A DNA stretch of 64,000 nt from Stichopus chloronotus (Eukaryota > Echinodermata > Holothuroidea > Aspidochirotida > Stichopodidae): NCBI GenBank assembly GCA_021234535.1, contig CM037839.1, positions 11,533,419 to 11,597,418 on the forward strand. Reading direction: 5' to 3'. Position 1 is the stretch's first letter, and every line of letters starts with the position of its first letter. Positions 1 to 11,322 of the stretch are shown here, in pieces. The translations under genes and the position numbers were made by a program. The notes beneath the pieces were generated by a model. The model made no database searches. It was not told the DNA's origin and saw only the letters and a program-made list of their open reading frames with translations.

Positions 1-244
1 ATAAGTCTAGGCTCTGACCCGGTGCATGATACATAGTCCATAAGAATGCTGCCTACTCCTTGACCAAAAGTTGCATGTTTTGGAGCAGAAAGAGCTCCAC
101 TGAAGCCAAGTTGCTGGCAAACAACCCTGGCATTAGGTAGATCCCATAAATCATCACAAACAGTCCCCCATTCTCCATTCAGATACACCTCAACACGACC
201 AGCTGTGTCATTACCTCCTGCTAGACGAATGGAACCTTCTTCCT
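1..244 (-). CDS. SRCR domain exon, 3' part cut by window start
   Basis: The acceptor AG is at 245-246 and the exon opens in phase 1 as E-E-E-G-S-I-R-L-A. About 81 codons are present: the conserved WGTVCDD block, VVCQQLGF, and the third cysteine in DYVSC. The remaining three cysteines and the donor lie off the window. The usual LDD/MDD acidic pair reads M-D-Y, so one residue of the predicted cation site is changed. It is the last domain in transcript order here, 952 bp downstream of the hevein-like exon at 1197-1373. Confidence 0.9.
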
Positions 245-1196
245 CTGTGAAAACAATGAGGGAAGCAAACAAAACAATAGTAAAGAAGAGAGCTTTTCCA
301 TTTAAAACAACAGATTTGAAAGAAACAGACATTACCTTGCGTGTCACAGCAGTCACGACTAAATTTTCAACAAGAATTTCAATAACAACTTTTGTGGTAC
401 TTGCAGACTATGTGACAGTACATCTAAACACAAGTCCTGTGAATCCTCCCAGTATGTGTATCAGAGAATGAACTTTTGCAACAGTTTAGAAAAAAGAAAC
501 TAAGGTACATTTTCCCCATCCTAAGTAACAGATGTTGTTTGGATGTTAGAAAATGATCCATAGACTATTGTTTTCACAGCTTATCTTAGATGACAAATTT
601 CTTTTTTCTTCACAGAGAAATTCTTCACATAAAAAAGTTATCTGTGCAATCTTTTGTGGTACTTGAATTTTGAAGTATTTTCAAACTTTACAATTTATCC
701 TGAATTCAATATCCTATTTGACGACAAGCTGTCACACTTCATCTAAGAATCAGTGTCTCCAAGTTCAAATGTGGATGGATGCATTTAATGACATCAAACA
801 TAGAAACATCCAACAAACTCATATCTCAGATTGAAATGTATCAGCTATATGATAATTAAATTGACCATCAACATTCTGAAACATACTTGAAGTTTGATCA
901 CATTGTAACAGTTTGACTTCTTGTGATTCCTATTGTTTACAATTTAACATGTAATTTACCATCAAGTAATAATGGATTTCCTGTAACACAGGAATATCAT
1001 GTTCAAATGACATATGTGGTATCTCTCTGTGTTACCACGAATGAGCAAACGAAAACTATCATCTTTTCTGTACACAATGCAATGGAAGTATAGATACCTG
1101 GGACGTTTCCATGTTTACACTGGCAAAGGACATGTACACCAAAAACACTATATCTCACCCTGAGATTATTCATCAATTAGGTGTTATGATCCTTAC
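245..1196. other. Intron, paralogous to introns 12742-13695 and 15532-16713
   Basis: No coding signal. The sequence around 700-1080 (including a GTGGATGGATGCATTTAATG stretch near 770) recurs in the introns at about 10,900, 13,280, 16,050 and 22,020. It is therefore part of a duplicated SRCR-hevein block and not unique sequence. Confidence 0.7.
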
Positions 1197-1373
1197 CAAT
1201 ACTCCTGTAGTCAATGCAATCTTCACAGTCACAGTGGTCCGGAGTAATTCCACACCAGTTGTAAGGGGAACAACAAGGGTAGATACCCTCGGGATCGCAC
1301 TGAGCAACCTCTCCATTCGGTGCCAACCAGCCTTCTCCACAACGATAGTCTTCTCTGTAAGGAAGACCTTCAG
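1197..1373 (-). CDS. Hevein-like (chitin-binding type 1-like) module exon
   Basis: The exon is 177 bp, phase 1-1, after an ...ctcccag acceptor and before a gtaagg donor. It encodes A-E-G-L-P-Y-R-E-D-Y-R-C-G-E-G-W then an eight-cysteine module with the core CCSPYNWCGITPDHCDC. The CC-x5-C-x6-C spacing equals that of plant hevein; the flanking cysteine spacings differ. Hevein's binding-site serine and two aromatics align as S, Y and W, and the fourth aromatic is His. Glycan binding is inferred from this alignment. Confidence 0.85.
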
Positions 1374-2951
1374 CTGGGAGTTGAAACAGAGCCACAAAAG
1401 GGAAATTGTGTGATTCATTCTAAATCACCATCACTGTAAATGGTGTTCATTTCATTATTGAAAATAAATTTCATCTTTTTTATCTTTTAAATTACACGCT
1501 AAGGTTATCCATGATAGCTATCTAATAATCTTAAAATTTGCAGAGGAGCAGACGCAGATGTAACCACAAAATGTAGCCAAAATAGTATTAAAACTACCAA
1601 CATTTTCTTGTATGTATGATGCAGTCAATCAAATTAGTAACCAGGTAACAAAAGCTGCTATTTGTGGTAAAAACATGTGGGAAGGAAAGTCAGTCAACAG
1701 TACCATCCTAGCCCTCTTCACAAGGCATGGTTAAAGACCTTTTTGGTGTACTTTGTCTAATAATAAATTCATTCTTCAAGTTGAGTACAGGCTATCAGAA
1801 GAAAACAGACTTAAAGATTTCTTCAAAGGCGGGGCCACGCGTAGATTACAGGCTATCAGAAGAAAACAGACTCAAAGGTTTCTTAAACAGCAGGGCCGCA
1901 TGTAGATTACCCCCTGCCAAACCATTACGTTTACTGGTTTTCAGAACACTGCCCTCCGGTACATCTGTAATGATGGCACTTGGGGCTGAGATAACCAGTT
2001 AAGCAATGGACCAAGAATGCCAATAAGAGATGGACATGTACAGGATGCCTTAATTTGCAAGATGTTAATATTCATCATTTTTGGAACCTAGTGCACAGAA
2101 TATCATCTAAAAATTGTGAATAAAGTATTCTTTCTTCAAAGATCATGGTATGGTGGAAATGTGATTCAGATCACTTCCTAAAGATATTGAAAATTTAAAT
2201 GCAAACTGAGCATAATAATCCAATTCTATGAGACACGACTTACTTTGGAAGAGCTGCACACTTGCAAAACCAACTACAGGAGCAAATGAAAGCAACTAAG
2301 TTCTTGAGAGTCAGTTTAAAACAGGACATTTTTGATGATAACGCACATCCCTCTTCAGGCAAATACATACAAAAACTTTGAAACATGCAAAATACACAGA
2401 CACTTTAGACTGTAGCATTCCCTAGCAGACTGCTACGAATAAAACTCAGAAAACTCTTTGTGACTTTTTGCTTTGATTTGTTCCTTTATCTGGTTTTACA
2501 GCATTTAAGACTATAGTTTAAACTCCATAGTGATTGAATTAAACAGATTCTAAAAATACGATAGAAAGTATTAAAAGAGGCTTTGCACAGATCTGGTATG
2601 ACATTTCCAGGATGAGGAAACAACCAAAACAATTCTAGTGAAACATGGAGGCAATAAACATTGCTATAATCTCTGACTGTTGGTGATCTTAGATGGTCCT
2701 TGATCCCGCCAAACACACTTTGGTGGGTCTATGCACTCTATGGTACATTTGCATACCAAGTATGCCATCCATCCAAACTTAGTGCCTACCAGGCTTCTGA
2801 TGTAGGGTAACGTTGGGAACTCAGTGCAAAGTGAAAAAGGGTGATCGAATTTTGTACCGATTGAGCATGACATGTACTGTATCTGTGTTTGAGACCATCT
2901 TCCTCAAGAAAGTGTGAAAAATTACAACACATTCAACCAAAGAATACAAAC
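1374..2951. other. Intron carrying a 61-bp tandem duplication and the site of a lost SRCR exon
   Basis: Sequence from about 1,500 to 2,660 matches the introns at 11,640-12,400 and 13,900-15,190, where the match continues into an SRCR exon. Here it stops near 2,670 without any SRCR coding sequence, so the exon belonging to this block was apparently deleted. A duplication of about 61 bp occupies 1788-1910. Confidence 0.5.
1788..1910. repeat. 61-bp direct tandem duplication
   Basis: Two adjacent copies begin CAGGCTATCAGAAGAAAACA (1788 and 1849) and end GTAGATTAC. They differ at several bases, so this is an old duplication. It is intronic and has no apparent function. Confidence 0.8.
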
Positions 2952-3266
2952 CTCCAATTGGACTACACACAACACCAGCATCTTCATTATGGTGGCAATT
3001 GTGAGACCTCGAGTGGGTGCAGCTCAGCAAGTCTTGACTATCCGAAGAGCAGGCAACATCATCCAAGACTATTAACCCTGATCCAGGACCAAAGGCTGCG
3101 TTGCTTAGTGCAGAAATGGCCCCAGGGAATCCCAACTGACGGCAAACAACACTGGCATCCTCGATGCCCCATGAGTCGTCGCACACTGTGCCCCACTGTC
3201 TATCGAGATAAACCTCGACTCGTCCGGCCGTCTCGTTACCGCCGGCTAAACGGATGGAGCCCTCCT
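2952..3266 (-). CDS. SRCR domain exon (divergent subtype)
   Basis: The exon is 315 bp, phase 1-1, with acceptor ...ttcttcag and donor gtttgt. It reads [70 protein letters not shown]. All six group A cysteines are present. Unlike the upstream array it has GIEDA where the others have DLTDA, and ACSSDSQ where they have ACTGTES. It shares the WG-I feature only with the exon at 5531-5851. This pair looks older than the recently duplicated exons. Confidence 0.93.
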
Positions 3267-4863
3267 CTGAAGAATGAGACAATTCACAGCGAGTCATACA
3301 AGTAACACACATTGTTGAATATTCATGGGCACACCGATGTCTGTGGTTTTGTCACACACTGGGGACTTTCTTCTACACCTCTCTAATAATTTCTTCTAAC
3401 ATTTGGTAGACAGTTATTATAGTATCTTTTCATTAAATGAAACACAAATCACACTGATTCAAACAAAAATGAATGAAGTAATGTTAGACTGATGGAGAGG
3501 ATTCTAAATCTTTAAAGCTGATACTCCCGCAATCCTTTGTCCACGAATTACCGTTATACTTCACACAAGTTTAATGCTGACAAAAAAAAAGACAAAAATA
3601 AAGGGATACATTCAAAGGATATGAACCCAGTTGTGGGAAACTAAAAGCAAAGCAAACTTTGATTTGATTCTGTGATCTGCCAATTGATAGCATTACCCAC
3701 TAGCCTAACCTTTGACTGGGTTTGAGAGCATTTTCATCTTTTGTAACTTGCCGAAGGCACTTTAATACTACCATGGAGGTGTATAGTACCTCCATGCTAT
3801 TACTTGGAGCAAATCACTGAAATTCAATCTGCTTTCACATATCTGGTATCCCAGATGTCTCGAATTCCTTTTGCTATCTTTCGGTGACCGTGAACTACTA
3901 TACCACCCTAAGCAATTACGAGACTAACGGGCAATTTCTGCATTGAAAAGAAGCATCACTTTTGAGTGGTAAATTTCAATTTTCAAGGGTAAATTTCAAG
4001 TGGAACTGTTAACAGAGACTGAGAGACTATCTACAGAATCTGAAAAATATAGCAAAACTACACTAAGTCTTCTACATTCCTTTTGTTCATCAGATTGTTC
4101 AAATTACATTCTGAAACCCATGTCCATGCTCTTTTTTTTTCTAAGTTAAATACCAGAGTATCCATACTCTGATGCTTTAGATTCAGATGAGAATAATAAA
4201 GAAGACGATACCTGCATGTTATAATGCAGATTGACTTATACAAGTATGCTTTGTGAGGGTGCAGTAAGTTTTTTTTTGTGAAATTCACTGCATTTTTACT
4301 TCCAAAATTGTCGAGTTTCCTCCAAAAAAGGTACCAGTCAAACTTAGACGGTCTCCATGCATCACAAACAAACAAACTTCAATCAGTGAGCAACAAATGC
4401 TTCAATTTGGTTTTTGAGAATTTGATGGTGAACGGAGACAATTCACATGCACACAGCCAATACAGGTCAGGGGCAAACCTAAACGGAGAAAAATCGATTT
4501 TCATAACTACTGGAAGTGACACTTGACTCATTTTGCTAATCATTAGCATTGTCATGTTGTACACTTCAAAGTCTTCAGAATAAATCAGTATGTACTCAAT
4601 GTGCTACTTAAAAACTTCAGCAAAGGAATTTAAAAATATATTCACATGTGTACAGATGTAAAGAAGTGGAAAGCACCAAGTGATTACTATTCAACTGAAA
4701 AAATCACCATCATGCAATTCTACAATGACTGGTGGAGGGAAAAGCAAACAAAGCCAATTGAGAAAATTTGTGTCTGGACTCGATATTTCTTTCTCACACA
4801 CTAAAGGTACATTGCAAAATCAGTTGAGATGCTAACATCAAAGTGATTGATATTACTCAATAG

Positions 4864-4902
4864 TGTTGCAATTAGAATAAATTTCTTATTCTAATTGCAA
4901 CA
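4864..4902. repeat. Perfect 17-bp inverted repeat with 5-nt loop
   Basis: Arm TGTTGCAATTAGAATAA (4864-4880) is followed by loop ATTTC and the exact reverse complement (4886-4902). It would form a strong hairpin in DNA or RNA. No terminator or MITE context was identified. Confidence 0.85.
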
Positions 4903-5036
4903 ATGAGTAATCTGCATGGGAGAAGTATATAGCTGAAAATTTTCTCCCAGTCTACACTTACACACCACACTGTGGTATGCAGGTATGCGGTACCACACAA
5001 GTTTGCATTGACACCATATTCTCTGATTAGTTTGAG

Positions 5037-5440
5037 GTAACACACTCTGATACAAAATTTGCTGATCAGAGCAACACACTGATAAACAATATGCTGGACA
5101 GAGAAACACACTCTGATACACAATATGTTGGACAGAGAAACACACTATGATAAACAATATGATGGTCAGGGAAACCCACTATGATACACAATATGTTGAA
5201 CGGAGAAACACACTCTGATACACAATATGTTGGACAGAGAAACCCACTATGATAAACAATATGATGGTCAGGGAAACCCACTATGATACACAATATGTTG
5301 AACGGAGAAACACACTCTGATACACAATATGTTGCACAGAGAAACCCACTATGATAAACAATATGATGGTCAGGGAAACACACTCTTATACACAATACGT
5401 TGAGCAGAGAAATAATCTGATACGCAAGATGTTGAGCAGT
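5037..5440. repeat. 34-bp minisatellite with 102-bp higher-order unit
   Basis: About twelve monomers of 34 bp share the form AC(A/C)CACT(C/A)TGATA(C/A)ACAATATG. Three monomer variants alternate in order (GTTGGACAGAGAA, GATGGTCAGGGAA and GTTGAACGGAGAA endings), so the true unit over about 5,100-5,390 is three monomers, 102 bp. Because 102 is divisible by three, spurious open frames run through it. The edge monomers are more diverged than the central ones. Confidence 0.88.
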
Positions 5441-5530
5441 GAAACTACCGACAATGAAATGTTTCCCTTCACAATGGATGAAGGTGTTATTGCTTTAAAA
5501 GCTCTGTTCCTCCATATGTTCCACACATAC

Positions 5531-5851
5531 CTTCAAAGGGATCAACTGAGCAGAAAACACCGTCATCTTCACCATGGCCACAGTTATGATAGGATGTATA
5601 GGCACAGTTCAACAAGCTGGACTCTTCTCCAGTGCACGCTAAGTCATCCATCTTTATATCTCCAGTACCAGCACCAAAGTAGGCATTACCTCGGACAGCC
5701 GATGCCCCATAGAAGCCCAGCTGACGACAGACGACATCACCATCTGGTATGCCCCAGGAGTCATCGCAGACAGTTCCCCAGTCTCCGTTCACATAAATCT
5801 CCACTCGGCCAGCAGTCGAGTTACCTCCTGCTAATCGAACGGAACCTTCCT
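5531..5851 (-). CDS. SRCR domain exon (divergent subtype)
   Basis: The exon is 321 bp, phase 1-1, with acceptor ...cttttgcag and donor gtatgt. It encodes [71 protein letters not shown]. Six cysteines are intact. Distinctive features are V-E-I for V-E-V and EDDGVFC for EDAGVVC. It lies between a hevein-like exon (7415-7612) and the related SRCR exon at 2952-3266. Confidence 0.93.
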
Positions 5852-7414
5852 CTGCAAAAGAGGACATTAAAAGTGTGACTTAAGTTATTTGATGTTTTAC
5901 AAGGAATAGAATATTTCAACCACTGCCATTGCTGCCCCCTTATATCAGTATTCCATAACCATCCTTTCAAAAGATTCACATAAAACCTGTAATTTCCTCC
6001 GCAAAGAGCAGCCTTTAGAATCATTTAAATTTAATAGGCTGCATGACCTCTGATGCCACTGAAATGTTTACACGACCTAGAGGCATTCAGACTGGTGTTG
6101 GTATGTAAACAAAGGACTTTTTACCAACATTTTTCTAGAAAGATAAACAGTGACGACTATGATAGGGTTTTGGGGGGATTACTAATAGCCTGACAGAGGG
6201 GAAAGTTCTAATGTTAAACACCCTGGGGCAATATTGAGCTGGTCATGGGATTTAAAACAATTTTTGCTCAAAACAATGAACATCTCATGAACACTGCACA
6301 ACATTATTACCATCGCCATTATCGTCATTACCCTCATTACAGTAAGTCTTATTTGTACAGTTTGTATTTAAGTACACATTTGTGTTCATTTATGTATCAG
6401 ATTGCAGACATCCCACAACATCAGTGTCTTAACTTTGTACTTAATGCATATGCATGTAATGGCCTCCTATATGCCAATCTGGTTACAGCATCACTTGAAT
6501 GCAAAGCACTTTTCACCAAATCAACATTTCAGACAGAGCTCTTAAGGTCTCACTGTTGTGTTTTTGAAGTCAGTGTCAGCAAAGTCACCTTCAAAGGTCA
6601 AAGGTCATTTCCAATTAATTAGATATTATGTAGCTATTACCTCTTCAGTCAAATAAGATAACCTGAGTCAAACACAAAGGTAAAGGAAAAACATACAACG
6701 AGTGATGATGATTTTCTAAGTACAGAACATATTATAGGTTGGTCTATTAAGTCAACCTGGGTGTTATATCACAACAACTTTTCCTTCTTGAATGCTTGTC
6801 AGGTTTCACAGAATCTGAATCAGTTTAATTCAGTGAGCTATATACATGAGCATCTACGAATGAGTTTGTTTGGCATGTGTCCCAGGAGTGCAAAAGAAAT
6901 CTAAGTCACATTCTAAACAGAGCTTTGCTTTTATAAGTATAGGTTTTGTACATAAAACATTTCCAGCACAGACACATGTTACATCATTTAACACAACTAT
7001 GCAGTTTTGCATGTTAAAGTATTTTACATTTTGTGTTGTCAAAGCTGTTTCAATGTTGTCTTTGGTCACCATATCGTTTTCTCAGTAAATTCATTGTATT
7101 TCTTTTGTGTCAGTGTGTGAGGAATAAAATAGAAATGCTTGAATTTGGAGGGAGGGAGGCTTTGTGTCCATCACTACATTACACTAACGATTGCAATCAG
7201 TCAATACAGAAGTACTGCAGGTCAATTCAAAATAGTCAGTTGCATTGAAGATCATACATCTAACACCATGAAAGTAATCCTGTATGTGCAGGTAGTCATG
7301 GTTACAATGTACAAGTAGGGGTATGTAATATGAAATTAACCCCCCCTGCAATAAAAAGCAAAAAAAAAAAAAACCCAAATCAGTGAAGGTAAGAAATGAC
7401 AGGTCCTCACTTAC
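5852..7414. other. Intron, no gene seen
   Basis: Non-coding on both strands. It holds an exact AGGTCAAAGGTCA motif at 6595-6607 and an A-rich run near 7,360-7,375. Nothing else was recognised. Confidence 0.6.
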
Positions 7415-7612
7415 CTGTTTCCCTGTAATCAGTACACTCTCCACAGTCACAGTGGTCTGCAGTGATTCCACACCAGTTGTAAGGGGAACAACATGGATAA
7501 ATACCCTCCGGATCACACTGAGCTACCTCTCCATTTGGTGCTAGCCAGTCACCTCCACAACGATAGTCTTCTCTGAATTTTAATAGAACTGGTTGCACAG
7601 TTGTTTGTGTAC
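7415..7612 (-). CDS. Hevein-like module exon with an altered N-terminal linker
   Basis: The donor is gtaagtg at 7414. The preferred acceptor is ctttccattccaacag, giving a 198-bp exon beginning G-T-Q-T-T-V-Q-P-V-L-L-K-F-R-E-D-Y. A second in-frame AG would start the exon at 7588 (174 bp). Either keeps phase 1-1. The module has all eight cysteines, with GGDW for GEGW, ITADHCDC and a C-G-E-C end. The usual L-P-Y linker of sister exons is replaced here by the Thr-containing stretch. Confidence 0.8.
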
Positions 7613-7867
7613 CTGTTGGAATGGAAAGATAAAAATTAAATGAATTGTAGAGAAATGACTTCTACTTTCTTAGTCTATATGACAAACAAAGCCCCATTTT
7701 AATTTCCATCAATTTGTTTGTATGCAGTTACTCCTTTTTATGGATTGTACTCAAAACATACATACAGCCTACCATTGACCATCAACACAATTCGTGACAT
7801 AAACATATTCCGTGTAGATTAGGTCAAAGTAGGTACACTCTTCACGCGTTGCGTGTGTTACTTTTAC

Positions 7868-8044
7868 CTGTTTCCCTGTAATCAATACACTCTTCACAGT
7901 CACAGTGATCTGGAGTTATTCCACACCAGTTGTAAGGGGAACAACATGGATAAATACCCTCAGGATCACACTGAGCTACTTCTCCATTTGGTGCCAGCCA
8001 ACCTTCTCCACATTGATAGTCTTCTCTGTAAGGAAGACCTTCTG
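7868..8044 (-). CDS. Hevein-like module exon
   Basis: The exon is 177 bp, phase 1-1, with acceptor ...attcctag and donor gtaaaag. It reads A-E-G-L-P-Y-R-E-D-Y-Q-C-G-E-G-W, the CCSPYNWCGITPDHCDC core, and an E-E-C-I-D-Y-R-E-T end. Its first conserved R-C is Q-C. It is only 255 bp upstream of the next hevein-like exon, with no SRCR between them. The SRCR exon expected on its other side is the broken copy at 10592-10652. Confidence 0.85.
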
Positions 8045-8595
8045 CTAGGAATTACAACACAGACAATAACGAAGAAATTATGTGATTTATCCAAAACCAA
8101 CAACTGTGAATTCTAGTCATTGCTTCATTGCAAGTACAGCCTTTCCAGCTTTTGTATGTAACATTAGTTCATTACAGAAAGTTATTTGTGATAGCTTTGC
8201 AGAGTGGCAGACACAGATTTATCCACAAATTTTCCTGTAATAGAAAACTATGAACATTTATTGTAGGTATGATGCGATCCAATGGATCAGTGCAGGCTCA
8301 TTAGCTAAAGTTCTTGTTCTCAAAGAAAGCATGTGGAAAGGGAAGTCAATCAACACTACACTGCTAGACATTTTTCACAAGGCATGGCTACACATTTTGT
8401 AGTTTAGTATAAAATTGAACCTTCAAGAGCAATACAGACTATCAGCAGAAAACAGAATTGAGAAAATTTCTTCAATGTAGTACATCTTTGATGATGTTGC
8501 TTGAAGTTGAGATGACCAGATAAGCGATGGACATACAATGCAAATAAGAGAAAGACGTGTACAGAATGCCGCCTTAATTTACAAGATGTTAAATG

Positions 8596-10035
8596 ATCTT
8601 TTTTTTAATCTCATCCTTATACATGTAATGTGCAGGATGAGATATTGTAGTTGCTTTAGGCCATAGCAACAGTTGCCATGGTAACATTACCTATGGTTGA
8701 TAAATGAGACATGGGGGTATAATCTGGTATGGAACTTAAGGTAGCCTGGAACCCTCCAATAGTGTAGGGGTCAAAATGTGTGAAGACATGTGTGAGTGTA
8801 TGAGAGTGTGTGCCAAAGAAAACTTTGCTTTCAAAAGTTCATGTCCACAACTGCTCATAGATTGCAAAGTATATGAGGGTCAACATTGGTAGATACATTA
8901 CCCATGGTCTGAAGTTGTGTTGTCCCATCAAAATTTAAGGTCAGAGGTAAAATTAGTGAAATTCCTATTTTAGCTGTATTTTGTAATCCAAAATGGCTAT
9001 TCACATGGGACCTTCAAATATATGACTGGCACACAACATTTTATCTAAAAATCCTGTTTGTATGTGTTTTGAGGTCAATGGTCAAGTTCAGGGGTCAGAT
9101 GTCAAGTTCAGGGGTCAAAGGTCAGATCTGACGCCAAAAGTTTGCACCCCCAACTCCTCCTAGTTCACAAAGCAGATGAGGGTCAAAGTGGAGTAGATAG
9201 GTGACCCATGGTCTGAAGTTGTGTCTCCCATCAAAATATAAGGTCAGATGTCCAAGGTCACAGGTCAAATTTCTAATTGGCAAAATGTTTTGAAAAAGTG
9301 TGTTGCAATTTCCTTCTAGTCAGTAAGTTTTATGAACTTCAGATTTGGTTGTTAGGTACCTGATTATGATAAGTACTGTTCAACTGATGTGTGACATCAT
9401 AGGTCAATAGGGCACATAACACAGTACGGTAGCTACTGTTAGTACAAGGCACAACGTAACTTATTATATCTTTGCTTTTCATACAATGTAACTTAATATT
9501 TCAACCTATGCAACCATGTTTGACCTCAGCAATTATATTTAATAACAAAGCCATTTTCCATGCTTTTGGTAATACCTATACTTAGTATGTTTCTACTATT
9601 ACATGTCGTGCATACACTATCCAAGGAATTGAGTTGTTTAAAGAACGTTTTGGTGGGAAAAGAAATTACGTAATGCAAATGATTGTGGCATATTTCTTAG
9701 AACTATTACAAGACACCCAGAGCAGTGGTGCACTGACCTGAGAAATAAAGTAAATCAAAGCATTTATACTTTGACGCCCACGCGATCTTTATGGGAATAT
9801 GTACTTTGATGCGTATGCATGACTGTCACATTTGTACAACACTTGCCCGTTATTTACACATCCATGGACGAGTGTGCTGTACCTAGCTACATGTACCTAT
9901 TTACTGTGTATAATGTAAAGCCCTGGGTGTTCAATCAAACTCTTGATCTGCTATAATACACACATGTAAAATAGCAAATGGTTATGGACAACAATAGGGA
10001 TGAGATGCAACTCTGTGGATTGCCCTCGCTTTTTT
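8596..10035. mobile_element. Probable unclassified insertion, seen by comparing paralogous introns
   Basis: The left flank (...TTACAAGATGTTAA) and right flank (ATATGGAATATTATCTAAAAAC) are contiguous in the sister introns near 2,060-2,110 and 12,060-12,120. The intervening DNA has no long open frame and no clear terminal repeats, so its class is unknown. The edges are approximate. Confidence 0.4.
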
Positions 10036-10591
10036 TGTTTTTGTGTATCTCGTATATGGAATATTATCTAAAAACATGAATTAAGGATTCTTCCCTCAAC
10101 GATCACAGTATGGTGCAGAGGCAGCAGCCACGATTCAAAGCAAAATACAAAGGGCATCATACAAAGACCCAGTGCTGGCCTGGTATGACATTACCTAGAT
10201 GAGGACATTAGCGGAAATTCCCATTAGCTAGTCTGCCCCGAGCTGCTACTGGCAGATTTTCTGCTCCAGAGCACTTTATTGGTTTCCTATGTCTATCTTT
10301 CCATGGTAAATTCCTGGGAAGTCCCAGTGATCAGATAAGAGGCACACATATCAGTGGTGGATGATAGATAACATCACACACTTGGGTGGGTCACAATGAT
10401 TGGGTTGTTACAGCACAGCCTCTAGAGTCCACAGAAATAGAGGTTAACCATTTATTTACCCATGGATAATTTCTCCTGACACATTTTTCCAAAGTAGCTC
10501 ATGGCAAACTCCTCTCATCAAGATAACAAAACAATTCTAGTGAAACGAGAATGCAATAAATATGAACTCTGCTGTAATATGGTACCTATAC

Positions 10592-10652
10592 CTGAAGAGG
10601 AGACAAACAACTCCAGCATCTTTGCCATGATAACAATCTGAGGTACCAGAGT
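10592..10652 (-). pseudogene. Truncated SRCR exon relic (3' end only)
   Basis: Reading minus, the C-terminal SRCR stretch (Thr-Ser-Asp-Cys-Tyr-His-Gly-Lys-Asp-Ala-Gly-Val-Val-Cys) is recognisable, ending at a gtatag donor. Upstream it breaks off abruptly, at the codons matching ...SGTSDC, into sequence that in sister blocks lies in the intron near 12,990. The other roughly 250 bp of the exon plus its acceptor were therefore deleted. The surviving donor would also be in phase 2 and not phase 1. It sits exactly where the alternating array should have an SRCR domain. Confidence 0.75.
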
Positions 10653-11322
10653 GGAGGATGCACTTTTGGAAAAGTTTAAAAAAGAAGAGGGTACTTTTTC
10701 ATTCCCCTAAATAACAGAGGTTGCCTGGATTTTAGGAAAGGATACATAAGGCCTTTACAGCTTACATTAGATCAAAAGTTCTTTTCTTACCATCAAAAGG
10801 TTCTTTGGGCAATCTGTTGTGGTATTTAAGGACTTTTCACCCTTCACAATTTATCCTGAATTCAATATCCTCTTTGGAGACAAGTTGTCACACTTTATCC
10901 AAGAATCAGTGTCTTCAATTTCAAGTGTGGATGGATGCATTTAATGGCATCATACACAGAAATATTCAATGAACTCATATCTTAGATTATAATGTATCAG
11001 GTGCTTGCCACTAAATTGTCCGTGAATATTCTGAAACATGCTTGAAAATTTGATCAGATTGTAGCAGTTTCTCTTCTTGTGATTCCTATTTGTTTACAAT
11101 TTACCCCCTATTCACTTCCATCAAGAAATAATTGGTCAAGTTCTATAGTAAATTAACTTCATCTTCAAATATGAGATCTCTAAGGCAAGTGAAAACTTTT
11201 CTTTAGACAATGCAATGGATGCAAAGATAGCTGGGACAATTCGATGTTTAGACCAGCAAAGGATAAGTACATCAAAAACAGTGAACATAACCTTGAGATA
11301 ACTAATTCAATGTTATCCTTAC

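Larger units (their letters stand above)
3267..5530. other. Intron with a palindrome and a 34-bp minisatellite
   Basis: No host coding signal. It contains the perfect inverted repeat at 4864-4902 and the 34-bp/102-bp repeat array at about 5037-5440, listed separately. Confidence 0.7.
8045..11322. other. Intron with a broken SRCR exon and two inferred insertions
   Basis: The flanks align to the paralogous intron 11500-12426, but about 1.4 kb (roughly 8596-10035) and about 0.3 kb (roughly 10210-10520) have no counterpart there. I infer insertions. Within the first, near its start and end, lie AATCTCATCC and GGATGAGAT, which are inverted relative to each other but too short to prove terminal repeats. 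A TCAAGGTCA-rich stretch occurs at 9060-9260. No host exon other than the relic at 10592-10652 was seen. Confidence 0.5.

Noticed and set aside
1173..1413. Plus- and second-frame minus-strand open frames over each hevein-like exon
   Set aside because: They recur at every hevein copy as shadow frames; only the frame with the eight cysteines fits the splice phases.
5066..5395. Minus-strand frame with 34-residue repeats resembling a hydrophobic repeat protein
   Set aside because: It is the translated 102-bp higher-order minisatellite unit, without splice context or conservation.
6241..6622. 125-codon plus-strand open frame
   Set aside because: No recognisable domain, AT-rich biased composition, and no splice or repeat support; treated as chance in an intron.
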